A DNA stretch of 64,000 nt from assembly GCF_900323885.1 (NCBI RefSeq), contig NZ_OOHJ01000018.1, forward strand, positions 2,715,001-2,779,000, read 5' to 3'. The DNA comes from [Actinomadura] parvosata subsp. kistnae. GTDB taxonomy: Bacteria > Actinomycetota > Actinomycetes > Streptosporangiales > Streptosporangiaceae. Under the pieces are notes generated by a model. The model did not search any database. It was not told where the DNA came from and saw only the letters and a list, made by a program, of their open reading frames with translations. This document shows, in pieces, positions 8,230 to 16,160 of this stretch. The translations under genes and the position numbers were made by a program. How positions within the stretch are numbered: the stretch's first letter is position 1; each line of letters begins with the position of its first letter.

Positions 8230-9206
8230 TCGCGGCGGCGCTGGCGGGGTTGCTCCTGGCCCGGGGATGGGTGGGCTGGGGGTCGGCGTTGTGGATGGTG
8301 ACCGGGGCCGTCGGGGGTGGCGGGGCCGTTCTGGCCGGGCAGCTGCTGCTCAGGCGCCGGGCCCGTACCACGACCGACGGCAGGACGCCGCTCGGCCCGC
8401 TGCCGCAGCCCCAGCCCGTGCTGCTGGCGGGCGGCGCGGACTCGCGCGCGCCGGGCGTCGCGCTCGACGCCGGCATGCTGGCGCAGACCACGGTACGGGC
8501 GGCGAGCCTGCGCGGCCGGCGCCACCGCTATCGGGGCGAGCCGCTGCAAGACGCCTACGCCGTGCGGCTGAGCGCGGACGGCCGCTGGGTGATCGCGGCC
8601 GTGGCCGACGGGCTCGGCAGCACGTCGCACGCCGAGCACGCCGCCGCCGTGGCCGTTCGTGCCGCGACGAACCTCTCCCTGACCCCCGACCTCGGCTGGC
8701 ACGCGGCCTTCGCCACCGTCGCGGGGGAGGTCATGCGCGCCACCGCCCGGCTCCAGCGTGGCGGGCGGAGCGCGTCGGACCCGCCCGCCACGACGCTGAC
8801 GATCGGCGTGGTCCCTGCGGACGGCCGGCGCGGCATCGCGGCGTGCGCGGCCATCGGCGACTCCCCGGCGCTGTGGCTCCATGACGGCATGTGGACCGAG
8901 CTGTTCCCGCCGGAGGGCCGGCGGCCCGGCAACGTCACCTCGTCCTTGCCGGACGACCTCGGTGAGCTGCGCGAACGGCAGATCGATTGGGGGCCGGGCG
9001 ATGTGCTCGTCCTGTGCAGCGACGGGTTCGGGACGGCGATGGGCGGCGGCGGCAGCCTGCTCGCCCAGCGGCTCGTCACCTCGTGGCGCTCCCCGCCGGC
9101 GCTGCGCAGCTTCCTGTGCGACGTGGACTTCCAGCTCTCGACCTACGACGACGACCGGACCGTGCTGGCGTTGTGGGCGGGCCGCCACGACACGGCCGTC
9201 CTGTGA
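8226..9206 (+). CDS. Membrane-anchored PP2C-type serine/threonine phosphatase
   Basis: 326 residues. Two hydrophobic segments at about 2-13 and 19-42 precede a basic stop-transfer stretch (LLLRRRARTT), so the catalytic domain should be cytoplasmic and tethered. PP2C motifs are present: LQDAYAV, AAVADGLGS (metal-binding DG), IGDSP, VLCSDGFG and the closing DDRTVLALW. It should dephosphorylate Ser/Thr, with the co-encoded kinases or vWA protein as likely substrates (inference). Its start overlaps the vWA stop and the kinase-like gene follows after 21 bp. Confidence 0.88.
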   Translation: MIAAALAGLLLARGWVGWGSALWMVTGAVGGGGAVLAGQLLLRRRARTTTDGRTPLGPLPQPQPVLLAGGADSRAPGVALDAGMLAQTTVRAASLRGRRHRYRGEPLQDAYAVRLSADGRWVIAAVADGLGSTSHAEHAAAVAVRAATNLSLTPDLGWHAAFATVAGEVMRATARLQRGGRSASDPPATTLTIGVVPADGRRGIAACAAIGDSPALWLHDGMWTELFPPEGRRPGNVTSSLPDDLGELRERQIDWGPGDVLVLCSDGFGTAMGGGGSLLAQRLVTSWRSPPALRSFLCDVDFQLSTYDDDRTVLALWAGRHDTAVL

Positions 9207-9227
9207 CAGGAGCGCGGCGGCCCGAGC

Positions 9228-10298
9228 ATGAACCCCCCAGACGTGGTCGACGAAGCCGACCTGAAGCCCGCCGCGGACGCGGCGACCTACCAGCTGCGCC
9301 CCGGCGGTCAGGCGCGCAGCCTGACGCCGTGCGAGGTCGCCGGCGTCCCCGGGCGGCTGCTGTTCAAGCGGTACGACGAGGAGACGCTGGCGGGCCTCGA
9401 CGAGGACGCCCTGCTCGCCATGGTCCGCTGGCGCCGCGAGCTCCCCCGCCAGGACCGCGCCGCCCTCGACCGCCGCTGCGCGTGGCCGGTCGCGGCAGTG
9501 CGTTCTTCCACAAGCTCGGATGCGGCGCCGCATGGGGACGGGCGGATCGTCGGCATCCTGATCAGGCCCGCGCCGGAGCAGATGTTCGTCGGGCTGCGCG
9601 ACCGGATGGTGCCGCGGCACCTCGACGAGCTCACCCGCTCCCCCGACCGGGTCGAGGCCCTGCGCGAGCAGTACGGCACGCGTTACTACGAGCCGCCGTA
9701 CAAGCTGGCCGTCCTCGGCCGGCTGCTCTCGACCGTGCAGTGGCTGCACGAGCGCGGGTACGTGGTGGGCGACCTGCAGCTGCGCAACGCCGTCTTCACC
9801 ATCGACCCGGCGCCGGCGGTGTACCTGCTCGACTGCGACTCGTGCGTGCCGGCCGGCGGGCACGGCGCCCTGCCGGAGGCGGACCCGGAGCAGTGGAAGC
9901 TGCCCCGCGAGGGTGCGTTCACGCCGGAGTCCGACTACTACAAGCTCGCCTGGGCGCTCGTGCGGTGCCTCCAGGAGAGCGCCGAGACCTGGACGCTGGA
10001 CGAGGCCGCGCTGGCCAGGGTCCTGCCGTCCCGCCACATCACCCTGATCAGGCAGTGCCTGGACGGCCCGCCGGAGTCGGTGGACACCGCGCGCTGGCGG
10101 GCGGCGGGCGAGTCGTGGCGCTGGCTCGTCACCCCCGGGCGCATCTACGTCGAAACCGACGCGAACCTGCGCGAGGCGTGGCGCCGGGGCAGGTCCGCCG
10201 TGGGGAACGGCTCGGCCGCCCGGCGCGGGGGAGTCGTGGTGCTGATCGTCGTCCTGGTGGCGATCGCCGTCGTCGCCCTGGTCACGTGGGGAGTCTGA
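9228..10298 (+). CDS. Divergent protein-kinase-like protein with C-terminal membrane helix
   Basis: 356 residues. The fold is recognisable as kinase-like though atypical. LLFKRYDEE supplies a Lys in the position of the ATP-binding lysine. VVGDLQLRNAVF replaces the HRDxxxxN loop yet keeps Asp and Asn, and YLLDCDSC stands where DFG would be. No glycine-rich loop is obvious. Residues about 334-353 form a single transmembrane helix (VVVLIVVLVAIAVVALVTWG), leaving the domain in the cytoplasm. Similar kinase-like proteins occur in TerY-PP2C-kinase triads. The stop abuts the next ATG (10299), so it is in the same operon. Activity is uncertain. Confidence 0.78.
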   Translation: MNPPDVVDEADLKPAADAATYQLRPGGQARSLTPCEVAGVPGRLLFKRYDEETLAGLDEDALLAMVRWRRELPRQDRAALDRRCAWPVAAVRSSTSSDAAPHGDGRIVGILIRPAPEQMFVGLRDRMVPRHLDELTRSPDRVEALREQYGTRYYEPPYKLAVLGRLLSTVQWLHERGYVVGDLQLRNAVFTIDPAPAVYLLDCDSCVPAGGHGALPEADPEQWKLPREGAFTPESDYYKLAWALVRCLQESAETWTLDEAALARVLPSRHITLIRQCLDGPPESVDTARWRAAGESWRWLVTPGRIYVETDANLREAWRRGRSAVGNGSAARRGGVVVLIVVLVAIAVVALVTWGV

Positions 10299-11492
10299 AT
10301 GAGCACCGGCGAGCCGCGGCGCATCGGGCCCTACGAGGTGCTCGGCCGTCTGGGGGCCGGCGGTCAGGGGACGGTCTACCTCGCGCGGGGCGAGATGGGC
10401 CGGGTCGCGATCAAGGTGATCCACGCGCAGGGGGCGGCGGATCCGCGGGCACGCAGGTGGTTCGCGGACGAGGTGGCGATCGCGTCGCGGGTGCCCAGGG
10501 CGTACACGGCGATGATCATCGACGCGGCCGTCGACGGGGACCAGCCGTACATCGTGAGCGAGTACGTGGAGGGCCCGTCCCTCCAGGAGCTCGTCGACAC
10601 GCACGGGCCGCTGTCGGGGTCCGCGCTCGAACGCCTGGCGACGTACACGGCCACGGCCCTGGCGGCCATCCACGGCGCGGGCGTCGTCCACCGGGACCTC
10701 AAGCCCGCGAACGTGATCATCGGCCCGGACGGGCCCCGGGTCGTGGACTTCGGCATCGCGCGGGCGCTGGAGGCGACCGCCGCGATCACCACCCCCGTGG
10801 GGACGCCCGCCTACCTCGCGCCCGAGCAGGTCGGCGGCGCCGAGGCCGAGGTCGGCCCCGCCGCGGACGTGCACGCGTGGGCGGCCACGGTGTACTTCGC
10901 CGCCACCGGCAAGGCGCTGTTCTCGGGGAGCAACGTGGCGTTCATCATCAACCGCGTCCTGAACGAGACGCCCGACCTGGGGATGATCGCCGAGCCGCTG
11001 CGCTCGCTGATCGCCGGCTGCCTCGACAAGGACCCGTCGCGCCGGCCGACCGCCATGCAACTGCTCGGCCGCCTCGTCGGCTACCAGGCGGAGAGCGAGC
11101 GCGCGACGATGCCGCGCACCGTCATCCTGCCGGCCGCGCTCGGGACGCTGAAGGAGACGACCACCCTGGGCAGCGGGCCCGCCGCCGACATCGTCGTCCC
11201 CGGGTCGGGGATCGCGCCCGCGCACGCCACCGTCCGCAGGGTGAGCGCCGGCTACCGGCTGCACGATCACAGCGGCGGGCTGGGGACGTTCATCGACGGC
11301 CGGCCCGTCCTCTACGCGACGCTGCGGCCCGGCGACCGGTTCAGGATCGGCACGGCGGTGCTGCGGCTCGGGGAGGAGGGGGAGCTGGAGCACGTGCGGC
11401 TCGTGCGCACGCCGAGCGCGCGATGGTGGCTCCTGCTCCTCCTCGCCGCACTCCTCGCAGTAACGGTGATTGCGGTGGTCAGGGGATCGTGA
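10299..11492 (+). CDS. Ser/Thr protein kinase with FHA domain and C-terminal membrane anchor
   Basis: 397 residues. The kinase domain at about 9-260 is intact: GAGGQGTVY glycine loop, VAIK lysine, VVHRDLKPANV, VVDFGIAR, TPAYLAPEQ and a DVHAWA stretch. An FHA-like domain follows at about 280-355 (GSGPAADIVVP, APAHATV, LHDHSGGLGTFIDG), which would bind phosphothreonine. A last helix at about 376-393 anchors the C-terminus. Having both a kinase and a phosphopeptide-binding module on one membrane protein suggests a self-assembling signalling complex with the PP2C and vWA proteins. The final 14 bases overlap the convergent gene at 11479. Confidence 0.9.
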   Translation: MSTGEPRRIGPYEVLGRLGAGGQGTVYLARGEMGRVAIKVIHAQGAADPRARRWFADEVAIASRVPRAYTAMIIDAAVDGDQPYIVSEYVEGPSLQELVDTHGPLSGSALERLATYTATALAAIHGAGVVHRDLKPANVIIGPDGPRVVDFGIARALEATAAITTPVGTPAYLAPEQVGGAEAEVGPAADVHAWAATVYFAATGKALFSGSNVAFIINRVLNETPDLGMIAEPLRSLIAGCLDKDPSRRPTAMQLLGRLVGYQAESERATMPRTVILPAALGTLKETTTLGSGPAADIVVPGSGIAPAHATVRRVSAGYRLHDHSGGLGTFIDGRPVLYATLRPGDRFRIGTAVLRLGEEGELEHVRLVRTPSARWWLLLLLAALLAVTVIAVVRGS

Positions 11493-13023
11493 CGGGGGTG
11501 GGTGTGGTGACGTTCACCCGCTCCCCCGTCTTGGAGTCGAGGGTGAACGCGCCGCTCGCGCCGCGGATCACGTTCGTGCCGGTGAACAGGTAGAGCTGCC
11601 CGCGCACCGCCGCCGCGGACGGCAGGCTGAGCTGCGACGGGTCCACGCCGATCGCCGCCTTCTGCACCGCCGTGGCGGCCGCCGTCACCGCGTCGTACGA
11701 AAGGATCGCCAGCCCGCTGCCCAGATGCCCCGCCGGGAACGTCACCCCGTGATGCGGCGCCACGAACTCGGCGCGGAAGTCACGGTAGAGCTGGTGGTGC
11801 GGGTTGTCCTCGCGGTCGAGCCGCACCGGGTCGGCGAGCGGCACGAACATCACCTTGATCGGCGCCTCCGGGTCGTGCAGCGACGGGTCGTTCGGGTCCT
11901 GGTCCTGGGCGTCGTCGCCGGTCACGACCGTGATGGGCGTGGAGCGGCAGGGGCGGCTGCGCAGCAGCTTGAGGAAGGTGGGCATGAACGCCTGGCGGCC
12001 CGCGTAGAAGATCATGTCGGTCTTCGTCCCGCAGATCGTGTCGCTGATCGTCCGAAGGAGGGACGGGCCGCCGCGCGGGTCGAAGGGGAAGCTGAGCCCG
12101 GACCTGTCGACGTACGGCTTCAGCCCCAGCTTCGGGTCGAGGAAGGCGTCCTTGAGCGAGCGGGCGTACAGGTCCTTCGTGCCCTGCGGGGTCACGTCCG
12201 CCCACATGAGGGCCGCGTTCCCGCCGACCTTCTTCTTCTTGAACTCCTCGGCGATGGCGGCGAGCTGGGCCGACGTGCTGACCGCGGTGCGAGTGAGCCC
12301 CGGGATGGGCCCCGCGCCGTCGATCTCGCCCGTGGTGTTGAACCCGGCCGCCGTGATGAAGTCGGCCACCATCGGGATCCCCGGGTCCTTCGCCAGCGCC
12401 CGGGCGGCGTCGATGCTCTCCTGCTGGCTCGGGCCCATCCCGGTGACCGCGACGATCTGGCCCGGGCTGCCCGTGGCGCCCGTCGCGGCGTTGCGCCGCA
12501 CCGCCTGCACGGTCGTCCGCCACTTCGAGCCGTCGTGGCCGGTGTTGGCGAGCAGGAGCCGGATCTTCGGGAACGTCTCCGACCGGTTGGCGCGGTACTG
12601 CCCGATGAACGCCCCTTCGAGCTGGTGCAGCGCCCGCTCCCCGACCAGGCCCCGGGGCCCCGCGCCCATCGGGGCCATGAGCGCGATCGTGCTGTAGTCC
12701 TTGCCCTGGGCGACCTGGCGGTTCTCCGCCGCGATCGCCTCCAGCACCTGCTGGTACTGCTTGCCGAGCACCATCGTGCCGTCGGCCGGGTCCATCAGCC
12801 CGACACATTCGTCGTCGACGGCCACGACGTCGCCGCTCTTCGTCTCGCAGCCGCCGAACGGCCACCACCCCTGGGTGTAGTTCACGAGCACGACGGTGGA
12901 GATCAGGACGGCGACCACCACGACGATCACCACCAGGCGGCGCTGGAAGAGCATGCCGGCCTGCCTCAACAGGCGTAAGGCGCGCGCGGCCGGGGAGGGT
13001 GCCGGTGCCGGTTCGTCATACAT
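11479..13023 (-). CDS. Membrane-anchored type I periplasmic-binding-protein-like sensor
   Basis: 514 residues. A short cytoplasmic tail (about 1-30) is followed by a transmembrane helix (RLVVIVVVVAVLISTVVLV) and a large extracellular domain. That domain resembles branched-chain amino-acid-binding proteins: ALMAPMGAG early, AVTGMGPSQQ, and TDMIFYAGRQAFMPTFL. It has no lipobox and no ABC transporter genes nearby, so a receptor role is more likely than transport (inference). I chose the ATG at 13023 with GGAG 7 nt upstream; a TTG at 13035 also opens the frame. It is convergent and overlapping with the kinase-FHA gene. Confidence 0.8.
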   Translation of the reverse strand: MYDEPAPAPSPAARALRLLRQAGMLFQRRLVVIVVVVAVLISTVVLVNYTQGWWPFGGCETKSGDVVAVDDECVGLMDPADGTMVLGKQYQQVLEAIAAENRQVAQGKDYSTIALMAPMGAGPRGLVGERALHQLEGAFIGQYRANRSETFPKIRLLLANTGHDGSKWRTTVQAVRRNAATGATGSPGQIVAVTGMGPSQQESIDAARALAKDPGIPMVADFITAAGFNTTGEIDGAGPIPGLTRTAVSTSAQLAAIAEEFKKKKVGGNAALMWADVTPQGTKDLYARSLKDAFLDPKLGLKPYVDRSGLSFPFDPRGGPSLLRTISDTICGTKTDMIFYAGRQAFMPTFLKLLRSRPCRSTPITVVTGDDAQDQDPNDPSLHDPEAPIKVMFVPLADPVRLDREDNPHHQLYRDFRAEFVAPHHGVTFPAGHLGSGLAILSYDAVTAAATAVQKAAIGVDPSQLSLPSAAAVRGQLYLFTGTNVIRGASGAFTLDSKTGERVNVTTPTPVTIP

Positions 13024-13206
13024 GGGGAACTCCAAGCCGTCACTGATCCCAGGACCGTGCAGCGCTCTCGCACGCTTCTCTCCCTGGGGCGGCGGGAGCC
13101 TAAACTCATCGTCATTAAAACGTGATCAACGGCGGGCGGACAACCACAGTCAGAGAGCCCAGGGATAGATGGGGCACAAGGGGACGTACTACAGCACAAT
13201 CGAGGC

Positions 13207-13857
13207 ATGGGAAACCCTCGGCACCCCGACCCGCGGGACTACCCCGGCGTGGCCGCCACCCTGGTCGTGATCCTGGTGGTGCTCCTGCCGGGCGGCCTGG
13301 CCTTCAGCGTCCACAAGTACCTGAAAGGCCCCGCCCCGGCCGTGGCCTTGCACGAACCGGCACCGAGCCCCACCCCCAAGAGCCAGGACCGGCTGCTCGA
13401 CGCCGCCGAGTTCGGCGACTGGAGCTTCCGGATGGACGGCGTCGCGTTCCAGGCCGAGCGGGTCGGCCGCTGGACGTACGACTCCTGCGCCCCCGTCGAC
13501 AGGGACGGGCTGCTGGCCGAGAACCGGTGCGCCCGTGCCGTCCAGCTCGCCTACTCCGCCTACAAGGGCCACCTCAAGGCCGTCCAGGTCATCCTCGCCT
13601 TCCCCACCGAGAAGGCCGCCGCCGCCACGGCCGAACGCCTGGCCAAGTCCTCCCGTGGCGTGAAGTGGCGGCGGGACAAGGTGCTCGGCACGTACGTCTA
13701 CGGGCGGATCCGGTCGGGTGCCAGTAAACGGTACGTCGTCTACACGGCCGTCACCGCCGACAAGACCGCCCAGGCCAAGGCCGCCCGCTTCCACCAGTAT
13801 TTGCACGCGGACCACCTGAACTACTTCCTCTTCCGCGAGCCGGCCCTCACAAGCTGA
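13207..13857 (+). CDS. Hypothetical membrane-anchored extracellular protein
   Basis: 216 residues with one N-terminal transmembrane helix at about 15-35 (GVAATLVVILVVLLPGGLAF) and a Pro-rich spacer. A soluble extracellular part follows with two cysteines (YDSCAP, ENRCAR) that could form a disulfide. No family is recognised. It is divergent from the periplasmic-binding-protein-like gene across 183 bp, in which I see no conserved element beyond AT-rich bases around 13105-13125. The ATG is preceded only by a weak GAGG. Confidence 0.65.
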   Translation: MGNPRHPDPRDYPGVAATLVVILVVLLPGGLAFSVHKYLKGPAPAVALHEPAPSPTPKSQDRLLDAAEFGDWSFRMDGVAFQAERVGRWTYDSCAPVDRDGLLAENRCARAVQLAYSAYKGHLKAVQVILAFPTEKAAAATAERLAKSSRGVKWRRDKVLGTYVYGRIRSGASKRYVVYTAVTADKTAQAKAARFHQYLHADHLNYFLFREPALTS

Positions 13858-13927
13858 GCCCGCGGTCCTCCTGAGCCCTTCCGCCGTGGGAGGAGCGGGT
13901 CCGGTTCCTAGGGCTACGATCGCGTTC

Positions 13928-14380
13928 GTGGAGAATTGGGGGCTTCGTCCGGCTTTGGCGTCGGATGTGGAGAAGGTGGCCGAGCTGCGGGCCGTCGTGA
14001 TGCGGCCGGACCTCGAACGGCTCGGACGGTACGACGAGCACCGCGTCCGGCAGCGGTTCAGGGACGCGTACGAGCCGGCCCACGCCTGGATCATCGAGGT
14101 GGACGGCGCCTTCGCCGGCTGCGTCGCCCTGCGGCCCGAGCCGGACGAGTACTGGCTGGAGCACTTCTTCCTGGACCCGCGGCTGCAGGGCCGGGGCATC
14201 GGATCGGCCGTGCTGGGCCGGCTGCTGGAGCGGTGCGACCGCGAGGGCGCAGTGGTGCGGCTGAACGTGTTGCGGGGCAGCCAGGCCCGGCGGCTGTACG
14301 AGCGGCACGGGTTCACCGTCGAATCGCAGGACGAGGTGGACATCTGGATGGTGCGCACCCCGGCGCAGGTCACCCCGTAG
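13928..14380 (+). CDS. GNAT-family N-acetyltransferase
   Basis: About 150 residues from a GTG at 13928; an in-frame GTG at 13886 would add 14 residues, and neither has a strong ribosome site. The acetyl-CoA-binding motif A is clear: HFFLDPRLQGRGIGSAVL, with the RGIG pyrophosphate loop. LNVLRGSQARRLYERHGF is the typical C-terminal motif B region. It acetylates an amine on an unknown acceptor, small molecule or protein. It is a single cytoplasmic domain, convergent with the sigma factor gene at 14410. Confidence 0.88.
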   Translation: MENWGLRPALASDVEKVAELRAVVMRPDLERLGRYDEHRVRQRFRDAYEPAHAWIIEVDGAFAGCVALRPEPDEYWLEHFFLDPRLQGRGIGSAVLGRLLERCDREGAVVRLNVLRGSQARRLYERHGFTVESQDEVDIWMVRTPAQVTP

Positions 14381-14409
14381 TTCAGAGCTGGTGTGCGGCC
14401 CTGCGCGCG

Positions 14410-15309
14410 TCAGCTCGTGGTCCAGGGGCGGAGCTTGTCCGGGTTGAGCACCGCCCAGATGTGCCGGATCCGGTCGCCCGCCACGTCGAACGCCAGCACC
14501 GACACGGTCACGCCGTCGAGCTGGGCCACCAGCCCGGGCCGGCCGTTGACCATGCGCTCCACGAGCCGCAGGCCGGACACCGCGTCCATCCGTCCGGCGA
14601 GGAAGCGGGCGATCTCCTCGGCCCCCCGCACCGGGCGGGGAGCGGCCGTGACCAGGCCGCCGCCGTCGCCCGTCGCGGTGGCCTCCGGGTCGAGCAGGGC
14701 GATGAGGGCGCCGATGTCCTTGCCCTCCCAGGCCCGCTTGAAGGCCCGGACGACGCCGGCCTGCTGGGCGGCCGGCGTCGCGGGGGCCTGCGCGGCGCGG
14801 GAGTCGCGGATGCGGCGGCGGGCCGAGGTGGCGAGCTGCCGGCAGGCCGCCGGGCTGCGCCCGACGATCTCCGCGACCTCCGCGAACGGGTAGCGGAAGA
14901 CGTCGTGCAGGATGAACGCGACCCGTTCGGCCGGCGTCATCGACTCGAGGACGACCAGGAAGGCCATGTTGACCGACTCGTCGAGGGTGACGCGGTCGGC
15001 CGGATCCCCCTCGGGCAGGTCGGGCAGCGGCTCCGGCACCCACTCGCCCACGTAACGCTCGCGCCGGACCCGGGCCGAGCCGAGCAGGTCGAGGCAGATG
15101 CGGCCGGCCACCTTCGTCAGCCAGGCCGCCGGCGACTCGATGGCCTCCTGCTGCCGCCGCGACATGGCGTACCAGCGGGCGTACGTCTCCTGCACGACGT
15201 CCTCCGCGTCGGCGAGCGAGCCCAGCAGCCGGTAGGCGAGGTTGATCAGGTGGCGGCGCTCGCTCATGATCGCGGTCAGGCTCGGGTCCTGCCCTGGTGA
15301 GGTGGTCAT
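14410..15309 (-). CDS. sigJ: ECF41-group RNA polymerase sigma factor (SigJ-like) with SnoaL-like C-terminal domain
   Basis: 299 residues. Sigma region 2 (AYRLLGSLADAEDVVQETYA) and region 4 (LHDVFRYPFAEVAEIVGRSP) are followed by a SnoaL/NTF2-like extension from about 180. Family hallmarks of ECF41 are visible: WVPEPL after region 2, GDGGGLV in the extension and LNPDKL near the end. In this group the extension, not an anti-sigma factor, controls activity. The adjacent divergent gene is usually the target; here that is the WrbA-like flavoprotein, reached through a symmetric promoter at 15346-15423. The symbol follows the mycobacterial homologue. Confidence 0.9.
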   Translation of the reverse strand: MTTSPGQDPSLTAIMSERRHLINLAYRLLGSLADAEDVVQETYARWYAMSRRQQEAIESPAAWLTKVAGRICLDLLGSARVRRERYVGEWVPEPLPDLPEGDPADRVTLDESVNMAFLVVLESMTPAERVAFILHDVFRYPFAEVAEIVGRSPAACRQLATSARRRIRDSRAAQAPATPAAQQAGVVRAFKRAWEGKDIGALIALLDPEATATGDGGGLVTAAPRPVRGAEEIARFLAGRMDAVSGLRLVERMVNGRPGLVAQLDGVTVSVLAFDVAGDRIRHIWAVLNPDKLRPWTTS

Positions 15310-15345
15310 GACGGCGCCGGCTCCCTCGGTCGTTCTGCCTTCTCC

Positions 15346-15423
15346 CCGGTACGACGAAACACCGGGCCGGAATGTGAGGCCGGGGGTCGCCTCACATCAC
15401 GCGCGGCTACGTCGTCGTACCGG
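15346..15423. promoter_or_regulatory. Mirror-symmetric divergent ECF promoter
   Basis: Two nested perfect inverted repeats share one centre at 15384/15385. The inner arms are TGTGAGGC (15373-15380) and GCCTCACA (15389-15396). The outer arms are CCGGTACGACGA (15346-15357) and TCGTCGTACCGG (15412-15423). Read outward on each strand this gives CCTCACA, 16 nt, CGTC, which resembles the TGTCACA/CGTC promoter I recall for ECF41 factors. Both predicted starts lie about 30-40 nt before their ATG codons (15309 and 15454). The sigma factor probably drives itself and the flavoprotein equally. Confidence 0.7.
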
Positions 15424-15453
15424 CGAACAGAACCCCCGAGAAGGGACCCGATC

Positions 15454-16062
15454 ATGGAAACCGTCAACGTGGCCATCGTCTATTACAGCGCCACGGGCAC
15501 CGTGCACGCCCTGGCGCGGGCCGCCGCCGAGGGCGCGGAGAAGGCCGGCGCCGACGTACGGCTGCGCAAGATCGCCGAGCCCGCGCCGCCGGAGGTGATC
15601 GACACCCGGCCGGAGTGGGCCCAGCACGTCCGCGACACCGCCGACGTCCCCGTGGCCACGGTGGACGACCTGGCCTGGGCCGACGCCGTGCTGTTCGGGA
15701 CGCCGACCCGCTTCGGCAACCCGGCCAGCCCGCTGCGCGCCTTCATCGAGGCCGCCGGGCCCCTCTGGTTCCAGGGCAAGCTGGCGGACAAGGTGTACTC
15801 GGCGTTCACCGCCTCCAACACCGCGCACGGCGGGCAGGAGTCCACGATCCTGGCGCTGGCGAACACGTTCTACCACTGGGGCGGCATCATCGTCCCGCCC
15901 GGCTACACCGACCCGATCCAGTTCCAGTCCGGCAACCCGTACGGCGCCTCGCACGTGGCCGGCGAGGGGCCGGTGAGCGAGGTGGCCCTGCAGTCGGCCC
16001 GCCACCAGGCCCGCCGCGTCACCGAGACCGCCGCCGCCTTCAAAACGGGCCGCGCCGCCTGA
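15454..16062 (+). CDS. wrbA: WrbA-type NAD(P)H:quinone oxidoreductase (flavodoxin fold)
   Basis: 202 residues. The FMN phosphate loop (YYSATGTVHALA) at about 11-22, the GTPTRFGNPAS loop near 88 and SNTAHGGQEST near 125 are typical of WrbA proteins. These form tetramers and reduce quinones by two electrons, limiting semiquinone stress. YHWGGIIVPPGY is also conserved. A good site (GAGAAGGGA) precedes the ATG. It is divergent from the ECF41 sigma gene and is its likely target. No membrane segment or signal peptide is present. Confidence 0.9.
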   Translation: METVNVAIVYYSATGTVHALARAAAEGAEKAGADVRLRKIAEPAPPEVIDTRPEWAQHVRDTADVPVATVDDLAWADAVLFGTPTRFGNPASPLRAFIEAAGPLWFQGKLADKVYSAFTASNTAHGGQESTILALANTFYHWGGIIVPPGYTDPIQFQSGNPYGASHVAGEGPVSEVALQSARHQARRVTETAAAFKTGRAA

Positions 16063-16128
16063 GCCGGGCTCGGTTGTGCGGCCCGAGCCGGGCTCGGTTG
16101 CGTCGTGAGCCGGCGCCGGGCTCGGCCG
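16061..16128. repeat. Short tandem GAGCCGGGCTCGG repeats
   Basis: The palindromic unit GAGCCGGGCTCGGTTG occurs at 16061-16076 and again at 16085-16100. A third, degenerate copy begins at 16107, so the period is about 22-24 bp. The copies lie between the wrbA stop and the TAXI gene. Each can fold into a small hairpin, so they may act as a terminator. Confidence 0.5.
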
Positions 16129-16160
16129 TGCCGCCCGGCGTTCGTCCGTATCATCTCGGC

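Noticed and set aside
7860..11393. A 1177-codon open frame on the minus strand, antisense to the vWA/PP2C/kinase genes
   Set aside because: High GC makes antisense frames long. The translation is Arg/Gly/Pro-rich with no motif, while the plus strand encodes clear vWA, PP2C and kinase motifs.
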